Shown here: positions 1-8,639 of the stretch, piece after piece
Position numbering within the stretch: position 1 is the first letter of the stretch
How the letters are laid out: every line of letters begins with the position of its first letter
Assembly: GCA_018266255.1 (NCBI GenBank)
Contig: JAFEAT010000019.1
Coordinates: forward strand, 120,999 to 184,998
Direction: 5' to 3'
From: Cyanobacteria bacterium SZAS-4
Lineage (GTDB): Bacteria; Cyanobacteriota; Vampirovibrionia; Obscuribacterales; Obscuribacteraceae
DNA: 64,000 nt
Translations under genes and position numbers: made by a program
The notes under the pieces: generated by a model
The model's input: only the letters and a program-made list of their open reading frames with translations
Database searches by the model: none
Told to the model about the DNA's origin: nothing

Positions 1-34
1 GACTCTTATCCTGGCTTTGAAATTGTGGACTGTG

Positions 35-1678
35 TCAGGAAATCGACGCTTTAACTTTGGCGCCGAAGTGGTCTGTCAGGCGTCGCAGAGTCGGAGAGAT
101 GTCGTCTTCTGAAATCACAGCATCAATCAAGAACAGACCGTCACTCTTTTCAGCATCTTTCAATGCCTTCTGGAAATCAGCTCTGGTAGTCGCTTGCACG
201 CCTTTTCCACCGACGGCTTTGGCGATGCCGCTGTAATCCCAGCGAGCCAAATCGTAGTAGTCGCGTTTTTGATCGATGAATCGCAACATCGCATAGCTTG
301 CGTTGTTGAAGACGATGACGATTGGGTTCAGTCCTAACTTCGCGGCTGTGCTGATTTCCAAGCCAGTCATTTGGAATCCGCCATCGCCTACCAAAATGAT
401 TGAGCGACGTTTTGGATTTGCGATTTGTGCACCGATACCTGCTGGCACTCCGAAGCCCATGCTGGAGTAGTAGCCAGGTGCGATGAAGATGTCTGTCTTC
501 AAGCTCATGCCGGCGTAGAGGCAGTCGCCAACGTCTGAAACGATGGAGTACTGCTCGCCCATAACTCCGTTCAAGTCTTCAATCATTCCTGCCACTGTCA
601 GCTCTTTAGTGCCGGCGGGTGGATAGATGTCTTCGATTGGAATAGATGGAATGGAGAATTTCATTGCCGGTTTAACTTTGCTTGTAGCGCGCGAAAGCAG
701 CTCGTTTACGAGCGAGCGAAGATCGACACCACGATAAGTGTGGTAGCCGACAGTCACTTCTTTCGCCGTTGACTGGATCAAGTTTTCTGTTTCTAATTTG
801 GCTGTGTATCCAGCTGTTTCCATCTCGGTCAGCACTGTGCCAAGCGAAATGATGCAGTCGGATGACTCGACGTATTCGCGTACTTTCGGATTTCCGAACT
901 GTCCGAAATAATTTCCGATGAAATTCGGATGCGTTTCTGGAAACGAGGCTTTGCCCAAGATCGAGGTAACAACAGGAATGTTCAGGGCTTCGGCAAGGGC
1001 GATAACTTTATCTTTGAGGTGGAATCTGCGGATTTCCACACCAACAAACATGACTGGTTTCTGAGCATTTTTCAGACGCTCGATGATATCTACGATTGCT
1101 TCGTGCACCGCTGGTGATGTCGCGTCGAGTGAATCTGGTGCCTTGTCAGAAATATTGATTTCGTAGTTGACCATGTCTCGCGGAATTTCGATATAGCCAG
1201 GTCTGGACTGCTTTTGAGTAGTGTCGAACACGCGGTCGATGTCATCTTGAGCCGTGATTGGATTGGCCAACAAGGTTTGTGATTCCGTCACTTCGGCAAA
1301 GACGTTGTATTGAGTATCGAACGATTTGACGCAGTGATGCAGTTGCGGCTTTTGTGAGCGGTAGCGAGTTTCTGGGCTGCCGCTGATGACGATGACAGGC
1401 GACTCTTCAGCGTAGGCAAGCCCGATCGGGTTGATCATGTTCAGTCCGCCGGCGCCATAAGTGACCATGGCGATTCCCAGACCTTTCAGGCGGGCGTATG
1501 CATCTGCTGCATATCCAACAGATGGCTCATGCGTCATTACAACGGTCTTCAGTCCAAGTTTTGATTGTGCTGCATACAAAGGAAGGATGAAATCACCAGG
1601 AATACCAAAAGTGCAGTCGACGCCGCTATCTTTGATTTTTTTGAAAAGGTATTCCGCGAGTTTTGTCTTTTCCATCAT
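35..1678 (-). CDS. Thiamine-diphosphate-dependent 2-keto-acid decarboxylase (pyruvate/indolepyruvate/phenylpyruvate decarboxylase family)
   Basis: A cytosolic enzyme that would decarboxylate a 2-keto acid to the aldehyde. About 547 residues, normal for the family. Seen in order: the N-terminal PYR domain with GDF (Asp29) and the cofactor-activating glutamate in HEPSVGYAADAYAR (Glu51); the paired histidines QLHHC (His114/115) diagnostic of PDC/IPDC enzymes; and the C-terminal diphosphate/Mg motif GDGGFQMTG ending in NN. The second active-site glutamate that follows the NN in PDC is replaced by leucine (NNASYAMLR). From memory the Azospirillum phenylpyruvate decarboxylase has the same change, so an aryl-pyruvate substrate is possible. 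The start is one of two adjacent ATGs (1678 or 1675); a GGTGG ribosome site lies 2 and 5 bases upstream of them. Longer in-frame sequence upstream does not look like this family. Confidence 0.88.
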   Translation of the reverse strand: MMEKTKLAEYLFKKIKDSGVDCTFGIPGDFILPLYAAQSKLGLKTVVMTHEPSVGYAADAYARLKGLGIAMVTYGAGGLNMINPIGLAYAEESPVIVISGSPETRYRSQKPQLHHCVKSFDTQYNVFAEVTESQTLLANPITAQDDIDRVFDTTQKQSRPGYIEIPRDMVNYEINISDKAPDSLDATSPAVHEAIVDIIERLKNAQKPVMFVGVEIRRFHLKDKVIALAEALNIPVVTSILGKASFPETHPNFIGNYFGQFGNPKVREYVESSDCIISLGTVLTEMETAGYTAKLETENLIQSTAKEVTVGYHTYRGVDLRSLVNELLSRATSKVKPAMKFSIPSIPIEDIYPPAGTKELTVAGMIEDLNGVMGEQYSIVSDVGDCLYAGMSLKTDIFIAPGYYSSMGFGVPAGIGAQIANPKRRSIILVGDGGFQMTGLEISTAAKLGLNPIVIVFNNASYAMLRFIDQKRDYYDLARWDYSGIAKAVGGKGVQATTRADFQKALKDAEKSDGLFLIDAVISEDDISPTLRRLTDHFGAKVKASIS

Positions 1679-1881
1679 TACCACCGTGCCTGACAGCCTG
1701 TTGAAAACGCCGGTGACACCGGCATCAGCGAGGAATTGTATCGCAATAATGGCGTCCGTGGCTGATTTGGCAGTGCTTTTCAACAAGCATAGTTTGCAAA
1801 TGCAGCAATTAGGCTGATTTTCGACAAGGTGATTATTTGCAAAGGAAAAGGGGATAATGAGCCCATGGGTTACCAGGAACG

Positions 1882-2475
1882 ATGATGGCCAAGCAAAAGA
1901 AGGGCGGGAAATCGGGCGGCTTACCGCCAGAGTCTTCGAATCAGTCGAGCGGCTTGCCGCTTGGGTCTTCGGATAAGTCAGGGAGCGGTTCACTCTCGGA
2001 CAAGACTCCGACTCGGTCTTCTCCTTTCGAAGCGAAAGTGGTCTACCAGCGGGCTCGCTGGAAGCACGGCATGAGAATTTTTGGCATCGTCCTTATGGCT
2101 GTGCTGAACGTTTCCCTGGTCATGAGCGACATCGAGCGGGCGAATAATGCCTCGCACTTTTCGATACCGCACGAGTTGATAACTTATCTGGCGCTATTCC
2201 TTTTGGACACAACGGTATTGATGCCACTTCTTTTCGAGGTGGACAAGATTGAAGTTTTCAACGAGTCGATCGTTCTGAAGGCGATTTTTTGGACCGCTAA
2301 GCTGAAGTGGGAAGACGTTCAATACTTTAAGACGCCACCGATGTTGAAATTTGCCGTTCTGAAAAGTCAGCGCTGCTTTTACTTAATCAACAAGCGCGAC
2401 ATCAAAGGTTTTGCTGAATTGGCCGCCTCGGTTTTGAAGCACCAGGATCAATTCAAATTAAAAGAGAAAACCTAA
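1882..2475 (+). CDS. Small membrane protein with Ser/Gly/Pro-rich N-terminus, PH-like C-terminus
   Basis: I do not recognise a named family. 197 residues: a low-complexity Gly/Ser/Pro/Lys N-terminus to about residue 50, two hydrophobic segments (about 66-82 and 98-117), then a basic, beta-rich cytoplasmic part (about 120-180). The two-TM-plus-beta-domain layout resembles bacterial PH-domain membrane proteins, but this is a guess from shape. It is divergent from the decarboxylase gene, with about 200 bases between. An AGGAA site lies immediately upstream of two successive ATG codons (1882 and 1885), so the start is uncertain by one residue. Confidence 0.6.
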   Translation: MMAKQKKGGKSGGLPPESSNQSSGLPLGSSDKSGSGSLSDKTPTRSSPFEAKVVYQRARWKHGMRIFGIVLMAVLNVSLVMSDIERANNASHFSIPHELITYLALFLLDTTVLMPLLFEVDKIEVFNESIVLKAIFWTAKLKWEDVQYFKTPPMLKFAVLKSQRCFYLINKRDIKGFAELAASVLKHQDQFKLKEKT

Positions 2476-2559
2476 TCCCTATATACTGATTGGGATGTAT
2501 TCTAGCCAGAGCCCCCAAAGGCTTTATCTAGAGCGCTCTTTCGGCAAGGATAGATTCAA

Positions 2560-2979
2560 ATGGCAGTGAAGGTTATGGCTAAGAAAATTCGAGTATTGAT
2601 TGGAAAACCCGGTTTGGATGGTCATGACCGCGGCGCGAAAGTAGTGGCTCGAGCCCTGAGAGACGCCGGCATGGAAGTGGTCTATACCGGTCTGCACCGC
2701 TCGCCAGAAGAAATCGTTGAAACTGCCATTCAGGAAGACGTCGATGCTATCGGCCTGAGCGTCCTCTCCGGCGCGCACATGACGCTTTTCCCGAAGGTGG
2801 TCGAGCTGCTTAAGGCTCAAGGCATCGATGACATTGTCGTGTTTGGCGGCGGCGTCATTCCAGATGAAGATCGTGAAATTTTGTTGGCAAAAGGAATCTC
2901 TGAAATCTTCGTGCCAGGCGGCGGAACCCAAAAGACAATCAAGTTTTTGAAAGAACGGTTTGGCGGCGAGCAAAATTAG
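2560..2979 (+). CDS. Stand-alone cobalamin (B12)-binding domain protein, methylmalonyl-CoA mutase C-terminal type
   Basis: 139 residues that form only the B12-binding Rossmann-like domain found at the C-terminus of methylmalonyl-CoA mutase, or as the small subunit of acyl-CoA mutases. The cobalamin ligand motif D-x-H-x2-G is present (GLDGHDRG, Asp20/His22/Gly25), followed by the LSVLSGAH and GGGVIPDED loops. It would need a separate catalytic TIM-barrel subunit, and none is encoded next to it. Start at 2560 with AAGGA about 9 bases upstream; a second in-frame ATG lies 15 bases later. It could be a mutase small subunit or a B12 sensor/carrier. Confidence 0.88.
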   Translation: MAVKVMAKKIRVLIGKPGLDGHDRGAKVVARALRDAGMEVVYTGLHRSPEEIVETAIQEDVDAIGLSVLSGAHMTLFPKVVELLKAQGIDDIVVFGGGVIPDEDREILLAKGISEIFVPGGGTQKTIKFLKERFGGEQN

Positions 2980-3156
2980 CTTTATTAAATGTCCAAAAAG
3001 GTGTCAGAATTTCTCTGAAGATGGGTATACCTAACTACGAATGGTATGACGTCTTCGAAATCGGAAAATCTCACATTAAAAAAGTGAGAAGATCTCTTGA
3101 AAAGTATGTTATATTATCGGCACTCACAAGTTCTACTCACAGGGACTTCGAAATAA

Positions 3157-3402
3157 ATGGGAAAAAACAGCCCTCTAGAAGATGACTCCAAAAAGGCCGT
3201 AAGCCTCGAACCAACCACAACGTATGCAACGATGTGGAAGGAAGTAAGCGGCGTGTGTTTTGGTAGTGTTAAAGACCTCGCGAACGAGCACTTCCAGCTC
3301 TGGACAAAGCAAGCCGCTGTCGAAAGCACCGGCCACTATGCTTTGGCTAAGAACTACAGCAAGGAAGAAGACGACGCGTACAACCACTACGAATTCGCCT
3401 AA
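3157..3402 (+). CDS. Small acidic hypothetical protein
   Basis: 81 residues, unrecognised. Soluble, acidic, rich in Glu/Asp/Tyr near the C-terminus (YSKEEDDAYNHYEF), no membrane segment or cysteine cluster. It has an AGGGA ribosome site about 9 bases before the ATG and a hairpin with T-runs downstream, which together support a real short transcription unit. Two overlapping frames are open here as well, so some doubt remains. It sits about 145 bases upstream of the MazF-like gene but is separated from it by the terminator-like hairpin, which argues against its being the antitoxin. Confidence 0.5.
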   Translation: MGKNSPLEDDSKKAVSLEPTTTYATMWKEVSGVCFGSVKDLANEHFQLWTKQAAVESTGHYALAKNYSKEEDDAYNHYEFA

Positions 3403-3419
3403 ACTGAGTCGATTAAATT

Positions 3420-3473
3420 CAAATTCCCAGGGTTCGAAAGAGCCCTATTTGTGCTTTTTAGATCTTTTTAGAC
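3420..3473 (+). terminator. Terminator-like hairpin downstream of the 81-residue protein
   Basis: CAAAT (3420-3424) pairs with ATTTG (3447-3451), and AGGG (3429-3432) with CCCT (3443-3446), with a small bulge. It is followed by T-rich sequence with two T5 runs. The stem is imperfect, so this is a moderate call. Confidence 0.4.
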
Positions 3474-3546
3474 CCAGCACCATGAGACTGATACAATGGT
3501 CTAGATAGTCTTCTGGGACTAATTTACTAAACGATTAGAGGCTTAA

Positions 3547-3999
3547 ATGTCCTCCAGAGCACCGCAGTACAGGAAAGGCGACGTTGTCTTAGTATCCTTT
3601 CCTTACACCACAGACGAGGGGCAGACGCAAACCAAGCGTCGTCCGGCTGTGATCATTTCAAATGACTACAACAACACACGTCTCGATGATGTGCTCCTGG
3701 TGCCGCTTACGAGTAATACGACCAGAGCAGGGCGCGAGCCCACACAGGTCGTCGTTGCCATGAACACGCCTGAGGGTAAAGAAGCTGGGTTGCGTTTGGA
3801 CAGCGTCATCGACTGCACCGTCATCGCGACGATTCCTAAGACTTTGCTGGTTAGCAAGATTGGACAGTTTCCAAATGAAACTATGGAACGTGTTGATCAG
3901 TGTTTGATGATTGCCATGGCAATTGGTCGACCGGTGCAATCAGAACCGCGTCCACCTCTCTCATTTGGTAACGAACCACCAACATCCGAAACAGCGTAG
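3547..3999 (+). CDS. MazF/PemK-type endoribonuclease toxin-like protein
   Basis: 150 residues matching the PemK/MazF (CcdB-like SH3 barrel) fold: the RKGDVVLVSFPYT start, the K-RRPAVIISNDYNN segment with the substrate-contact arginine, VLLVPLTSN, and the late GLRLDSVIDC motif. Family members cleave mRNA and are normally neutralised by a small antitoxin encoded just upstream. No AbrB-, RHH- or Phd-like antitoxin is visible next to this gene, so it is either a solitary MazF, an atypical pair with the unrelated-looking 81-residue protein upstream, or a non-toxic member. A Pro/Ser-rich tail of about 20 residues follows the domain. Confidence 0.82.
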   Translation: MSSRAPQYRKGDVVLVSFPYTTDEGQTQTKRRPAVIISNDYNNTRLDDVLLVPLTSNTTRAGREPTQVVVAMNTPEGKEAGLRLDSVIDCTVIATIPKTLLVSKIGQFPNETMERVDQCLMIAMAIGRPVQSEPRPPLSFGNEPPTSETA

Positions 4000-4000
4000 G

Positions 4001-7000
4001 TCAAGTCATTGGATCTGGAATCGTCGTCGTCGTTGGTTTGCTGCCACCAAGAAATTTTGGCCGGTTGATGCGCTTATATATGACATAGACGACAGGTGAC
4101 ATCATCAACGCGGTGAGAAATACGAGGTCATCAAAATACAGACCGGCTGCGTGTTTCATCAAGACCCGCATAGAACCGACGATGGTGCTGACGAAACCGG
4201 CAAGGAAGTAGGCGAGTAGATTTTCTCTAGCCAATTTTGAGATGAGGAAATAAGCGATGCCGAATGTAAGCAGGTAGTTCAATACATCGACGACGTAATC
4301 TTGCCAGTAGCGATCCTGGCTTGGGAATATGAAGCTGATTGCAATTGCAAAAATGAAGTAGTTTCGCGTGGTTCGCAGGTATTTCAGATAGATGCCGATG
4401 ACAATCGCTACACCGAACACAAGTGTCACACCGCGCACGACTGCATCTAACACGGTGCTCACTGATGGATTGTAGATGTTGACCAGTCCGCACAAAGCAT
4501 CGAGTGGTGCCATTGAGATCGTCGGTGAAATCTGGCTGCGCATCCAACCCAGCGCAATCCAGATCACACGTTGACCCAGGCCGACGACGAAGCCGATGAT
4601 CGTTGCATCTATCCAGATGTTCGCGCTAGTCGCCTTTTCTGCAGCATCGGCTGGTAAGAATGTGGTGCGTAGCACTGAAGCAACGGAGGTGCTGGGCATG
4701 AGAAGCCGCAGAGCACCTAAGCCGAAGGCCGCGAGAGCCGCGTACATAGCAATCGAGGAAGTTGCAGCGGCAAAAGTCCTCACAGCTTCTCCAACGAAAA
4801 AGGAGACGAGTGGTTTTTCTGTGCCATAGTCAGTGAACAAATCTGGCAGTCCGTTCACAGTCTCTACGATGTTGAACACGCCTGTAATCAGACCTATTAT
4901 TATTGCGGGTTTCCATGGAATGGCGTGAGAACGCAACACTCCCTTGCCCCACAAGACCAAAGCTACTGCGAAGATCAACCAGACTATCCAAACTAAAACC
5001 CGGCAAACTTCTTCTCGCAGGTACTTTTTACTGCGATCGAATTTCCACTGGTCAGGCAAAATCCAATTGTGGTCGTAGCCGCTTACTTTGTCGCCAAGGC
5101 ACTCTGAAGTCAGCTTGTATTCAGCCTCTCCGACTTTGTACTTAGGCACATCGAATTGCACAGTGTAATCTGTGCGCGCTTGTTTTTTCTCTTCTCTTGG
5201 CACAGACGCTAACTTGTACGGCGTGATCTCTTTATGCTCTTTGTCGAGAAACGCTTGCACTTTCAGTTTTGCTTCGTCTTCAGTGAGGCTGGCACCGGGT
5301 TCGTCATCGGGTTGAGTCAAGCCCATGGAGAGCATCTTGCCGCGTGAATCTAGCAGCACAAGATATTCGGTTTGCACCAGGTGCTTGAAGAATCGAACTC
5401 GCCAGATCAACGGACGCTCGGGGATCTCGCTCAATTCATACAATCGTTTGGGAGCTTTCTCGAAGACGTATTGCATTTCATCGTCGTCCAGACCCTTCAC
5501 CAGAGATGCGGAGTCTGAATAGCCTTCAAGGTGCACATCGTGCGCTTCCAGATACTGTTTGGCTTGCGCAATGGCAGTCTCTCTGGGCACCGTCAGCAGT
5601 GCGCTTTGCCCTACTGCTGGAACATAATAAAAGAATTCAATCGCGGTGAAAGCTGTTGCGAGTATCGCCAGGGTTAATCTAGTAATCCGTTTGAGCGGCT
5701 TGTATTGGTAGCTTCGCGGCGCTAACTCTTCGGCTGCCAGCACAGCCGGTGGTGGGCTGACAGGAAAGAGTGCTTTGTTAGTAATCGACTCGGTTTCGAC
5801 TGATTCTCCTTTGGTCAATCGTAAAAGAAGTGCTGCAATAGCTAAACCTATAAATGGGATCAAAGCGAAAAAGGCGCTGATGCGCAGAGTCGGCACAGAA
5901 GATGCAAATAAAGGCTCTAGCCCGAGAAAGGTATCGATCAGGTTGTGCGAGAATATGCAGGGAAAGACACCGAAGTAGCGCAAAATCGAGCCGTAGAAAA
6001 ATCCCACGACGGTCAACTCCACTCCTCGAGCGTATGGTGGCTCTTGTGGGTAATTGCTGTGCATGAACGCCCACGCTGCAGCCTGCAAAAGATTTGCCAG
6101 CCAGAAATTTTTCACCAGTCTCTGGAATGCAATCAAACCTATGACGCGGTAGGTGAATTCTTCAGTTAGCGACGCCGTGAAACCTACGTGCAGAGCGGAA
6201 AAGAATGGTACGTAAGAACTGAGCGATTCTTCATTCTGCACCTCCAGAGGGCACCACAAGCCCAGTGGGCGACCGGCCAGGTAGAAGAGCACGATCCAGC
6301 CCAGATGCGTGCCAAATGCTGCGGTGCCGCTTATCAGCCCGTTCACTGTGCTCTGAGCGCGCAGACCGGCTGTGGTGAAAATCTTTTCGAGCGCTAACTT
6401 TTCGGGGAAGAATCTGCGATATAGAGCTTCTGCCGAGGCAGTCAAAATGAATGTTTGAACAAACGTTTGCAGTGCACTTGTCAGCACACCCATGCCAAGC
6501 GAAAGCTGGAACCCTGCTTCCGGCATGCTTGTGTCGTAACCATGCCATTGGCTTGGCAGACCGTTAATACTTTCGAGTGCGGCTAGAACAGCGTAAGCAC
6601 CTGCTATCACTAGAGCGAAGCGCCAGCGAATCAAGCTGTTTGCGAATGCCCAAATGAAGACAAAAAAGGAGCCGGTGTTCAAGGCGACATAGAAGATGCT
6701 GGCTGCATCAGCAAGTGCGTCGTTATATGACCGCAGCTTGCTGAATTTTCGTGTCCAAACATCAGGCACGTGCAAGTAATGGTTGAATGATGTTACAGAG
6801 TTTCCGCTTATGTAAATATGCGTTCTCAGCTTGGCGCCATGCCACTCTTGCTTGGTATCCTCCCAGGTGAAATTATGGTCGGTGCGATGCGGTTGCTCGA
6901 TCGAAGCTTGCTCGATTAGTTTGTATCCGTCCAAGCTCAAGTTTGCATCGTGAGTGAGAAAATTCTGTGCCATGGTCAGTGCTTGATCGTGCTTGACAGA

Positions 7001-7408
7001 CGGCAACTCTCTATCGTTCTCCAACGCGCGGTCGAATGCCGCTAGTCGCCCGTCAGGGCTGATCCAGCAGCTGAACTCTTCTTGCTTTAAAGGTTTGCAA
7101 AAGCGAGTAGTCCAATACCAAATTGGTATTGTCTGTTTCATCAGAGCGTTTGCTTGGGTCGAACCTAGCTCATATTCGAGAAATGTTTTGCCGTCGTCGT
7201 CGTAGGCGAATGTTGTCGATCGAATCGGCTTGTCTTCATGGTAACCAAGCTTGCTAGCCCATTCTTCCGACTTTTGCGTAATTTGGGTTTTCGATAATTT
7301 GATCTCGATACTTGCTGACGGAAATACTTGCGATGATTTGAGCAAGTAAAAAGAAAAGCCGATTATTCCGACGAACGCCAGGCACCATAGATAGTGTCGC
7401 GTTTTCAC
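4001..7408 (-). CDS. Large membrane protein with duplicated PepSY-like/CPBP module; first module carries CPBP protease motifs
   Basis: 1135 residues, many membrane segments. The first half has an N-terminal TM, a PepSY-like extracytoplasmic region and a CPBP (Abi/Rce1) membrane domain with EExxxR (TEEFTYR, near residue 416), the W-A-F-M-H segment and FSHNLID, the usual three catalytic/metal motifs. The second half (from about residue 585) repeats the plan, with recognisable sequence between copies (LESINGLPSQW versus VETVNGLPDLF), but the EExxxR motif is missing. CPBP proteins are intramembrane endopeptidases involved in prenyl-protein processing or bacteriocin immunity; the substrate here is unknown. 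Translation starts at GTG 7408, overlapping the acpS stop (GTGA), so the two are probably translationally coupled. Confidence 0.8.
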   Translation of the reverse strand: MKTRHYLWCLAFVGIIGFSFYLLKSSQVFPSASIEIKLSKTQITQKSEEWASKLGYHEDKPIRSTTFAYDDDGKTFLEYELGSTQANALMKQTIPIWYWTTRFCKPLKQEEFSCWISPDGRLAAFDRALENDRELPSVKHDQALTMAQNFLTHDANLSLDGYKLIEQASIEQPHRTDHNFTWEDTKQEWHGAKLRTHIYISGNSVTSFNHYLHVPDVWTRKFSKLRSYNDALADAASIFYVALNTGSFFVFIWAFANSLIRWRFALVIAGAYAVLAALESINGLPSQWHGYDTSMPEAGFQLSLGMGVLTSALQTFVQTFILTASAEALYRRFFPEKLALEKIFTTAGLRAQSTVNGLISGTAAFGTHLGWIVLFYLAGRPLGLWCPLEVQNEESLSSYVPFFSALHVGFTASLTEEFTYRVIGLIAFQRLVKNFWLANLLQAAAWAFMHSNYPQEPPYARGVELTVVGFFYGSILRYFGVFPCIFSHNLIDTFLGLEPLFASSVPTLRISAFFALIPFIGLAIAALLLRLTKGESVETESITNKALFPVSPPPAVLAAEELAPRSYQYKPLKRITRLTLAILATAFTAIEFFYYVPAVGQSALLTVPRETAIAQAKQYLEAHDVHLEGYSDSASLVKGLDDDEMQYVFEKAPKRLYELSEIPERPLIWRVRFFKHLVQTEYLVLLDSRGKMLSMGLTQPDDEPGASLTEDEAKLKVQAFLDKEHKEITPYKLASVPREEKKQARTDYTVQFDVPKYKVGEAEYKLTSECLGDKVSGYDHNWILPDQWKFDRSKKYLREEVCRVLVWIVWLIFAVALVLWGKGVLRSHAIPWKPAIIIGLITGVFNIVETVNGLPDLFTDYGTEKPLVSFFVGEAVRTFAAATSSIAMYAALAAFGLGALRLLMPSTSVASVLRTTFLPADAAEKATSANIWIDATIIGFVVGLGQRVIWIALGWMRSQISPTISMAPLDALCGLVNIYNPSVSTVLDAVVRGVTLVFGVAIVIGIYLKYLRTTRNYFIFAIAISFIFPSQDRYWQDYVVDVLNYLLTFGIAYFLISKLARENLLAYFLAGFVSTIVGSMRVLMKHAAGLYFDDLVFLTALMMSPVVYVIYKRINRPKFLGGSKPTTTTIPDPMT

Positions 7409-7815
7409 GAGTCAGACCTCGGCAGTCCATATGCCACTACGAAAGCGACTGCATACTCACGTTCGTGACTGAGTGTCACTTCGATTGTGGTCAAGCCGAG
7501 CTTGTCGGCCAGTACCGCTGCGCGTCCATGCAAACGAATGCCCGGCTCGCCCGACCGTTTTTTTGTTACTTCAACTTCTTTCCAGCCAATGCCGTTCCAT
7601 CCTGTTCCTAGCACTTTCGACATAGCTTCTTTGGCAGCGAACCTCGCGGCAAATCGTTGTGCGATTCCGTGTTTTCGGCTGAAAACGTAGCGCTCCTCAT
7701 TTTCGGTCAAAATGCGTTCAGCAAAGCGCTTTCCGAACTTTGAGTAGGTGTTCTCGATTCTATTGACTGAACAAATATCAGTGCCGATTTTCAGCTGAAT
7801 AGGAAGGGCTTCCAT
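7405..7815 (-). CDS. acpS: Holo-[acyl-carrier-protein] synthase
   Basis: Transfers 4'-phosphopantetheine from CoA to a serine of acyl carrier protein. 136 residues, typical length. The Mg-binding Asp is in IGTDICSVNRIE (Asp13), the RFAAKEAMSKVLGTG motif holds the conserved Glu and Lys, and the C-terminal SHEREYAVAFV strand closes the fold. The start at 7815 gives the usual MEALPIQLKIGTD beginning, with AAAGG 9 bases upstream; an ATG at 7851 in the same frame would add 12 basic residues foreign to the family. It overlaps the start of the large CPBP-type gene by 4 bases. Confidence 0.93.
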   Translation of the reverse strand: MEALPIQLKIGTDICSVNRIENTYSKFGKRFAERILTENEERYVFSRKHGIAQRFAARFAAKEAMSKVLGTGWNGIGWKEVEVTKKRSGEPGIRLHGRAAVLADKLGLTTIEVTLSHEREYAVAFVVAYGLPRSDS

Positions 7816-7964
7816 CAAATATAACCTTTTGCGCCTGGCTAATTTCAGCATAGCCTATTCTTGCGGAACCAAGCGGGAGCGTAATCTGTGGACACCATCG
7901 AAGCGGGTTTTGTGCCGAGCAGCTTGCTGGTGTTCTGCTTGTGTAATCGGCGTGTCCGATGAGC

Positions 7965-8570
7965 TTATCCGTGCCCCTGGTCTACTCCGCGCGTTCCGTA
8001 TAAAAATACTAACTCCGGAGCGGGAAGTGCTTCATGAATTTGCGTCACTGTTCTGTTCAGAATCGGGTGCACGAAATTGGGCGCGATTTCTAGAAGTGGC
8101 ACCAGTGCGTAGGCGCGCTCAGCAATATATTGGTGTGGAACGTGCAAATAAGGTGTTTCCAAAACTTCATCACCATAAAACAGAATATCTAAATCGATGA
8201 TTCTGATGCGCAGCCCATCGTTTTTGCGACTTGAAACAGATTCTTTGCTGTGCATTTCAGCCAATCGTTTTTCGATGTCTTTGCAAACATCAAGCAACTC
8301 TTCGGCAGTCAAAGTGGTGTCGACAGCGGCCACAGCGTTGACGAACCACTCTTTGTATTCGCGATTGACCGGCTCCGTCTCATAAAGACTCGAGCATTCG
8401 ATAACTTTGATGCGCGGAATGTCTTTCAACAGTTGCATCGCTTGTTGCACATAGCCAACGCGGTCGCCGACGTTCGACCCGAGTCCAATAAAGGCTCTGT
8501 TTTGACGCGGGTTGCCCCTCAGTTGACGCGGCTCTGCCAATGCGTGATTCTCATGTGATTGCACGCGCAT
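7965..8570 (-). CDS. folK: 2-amino-4-hydroxy-6-hydroxymethyldihydropteridine diphosphokinase (folate synthesis)
   Basis: HPPK transfers diphosphate from ATP to the pterin in folate biosynthesis. Seen: AFIGLGSNVGDR near the N-terminus, the YETEPV loop, the magnesium-binding IDLDILFYGDE and the HVPHQYIAERAYALVPL substrate segment. 201 residues, about 40 longer than the minimal enzyme, because of about 25 extra N-terminal residues and a C-terminal tail. No strong ribosome site precedes the ATG at 8570, so the true start may be a little further in. Other folate genes are not adjacent. Confidence 0.9.
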   Translation of the reverse strand: MRVQSHENHALAEPRQLRGNPRQNRAFIGLGSNVGDRVGYVQQAMQLLKDIPRIKVIECSSLYETEPVNREYKEWFVNAVAAVDTTLTAEELLDVCKDIEKRLAEMHSKESVSSRKNDGLRIRIIDLDILFYGDEVLETPYLHVPHQYIAERAYALVPLLEIAPNFVHPILNRTVTQIHEALPAPELVFLYGTRGVDQGHG

Positions 8571-8639
8571 CTTTGTGCGCTTTCAGCGCGCTAATTATAT
8601 CGAGTTGAACAAATCAGTACGAGTCTTGACTAGCGCTCA

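Noticed and set aside
3430..3450. GGTTCGAAAG as the T-loop of a tRNA
   Set aside because: No acceptor, D or anticodon arms can be formed around it; it belongs to the hairpin after the small gene.
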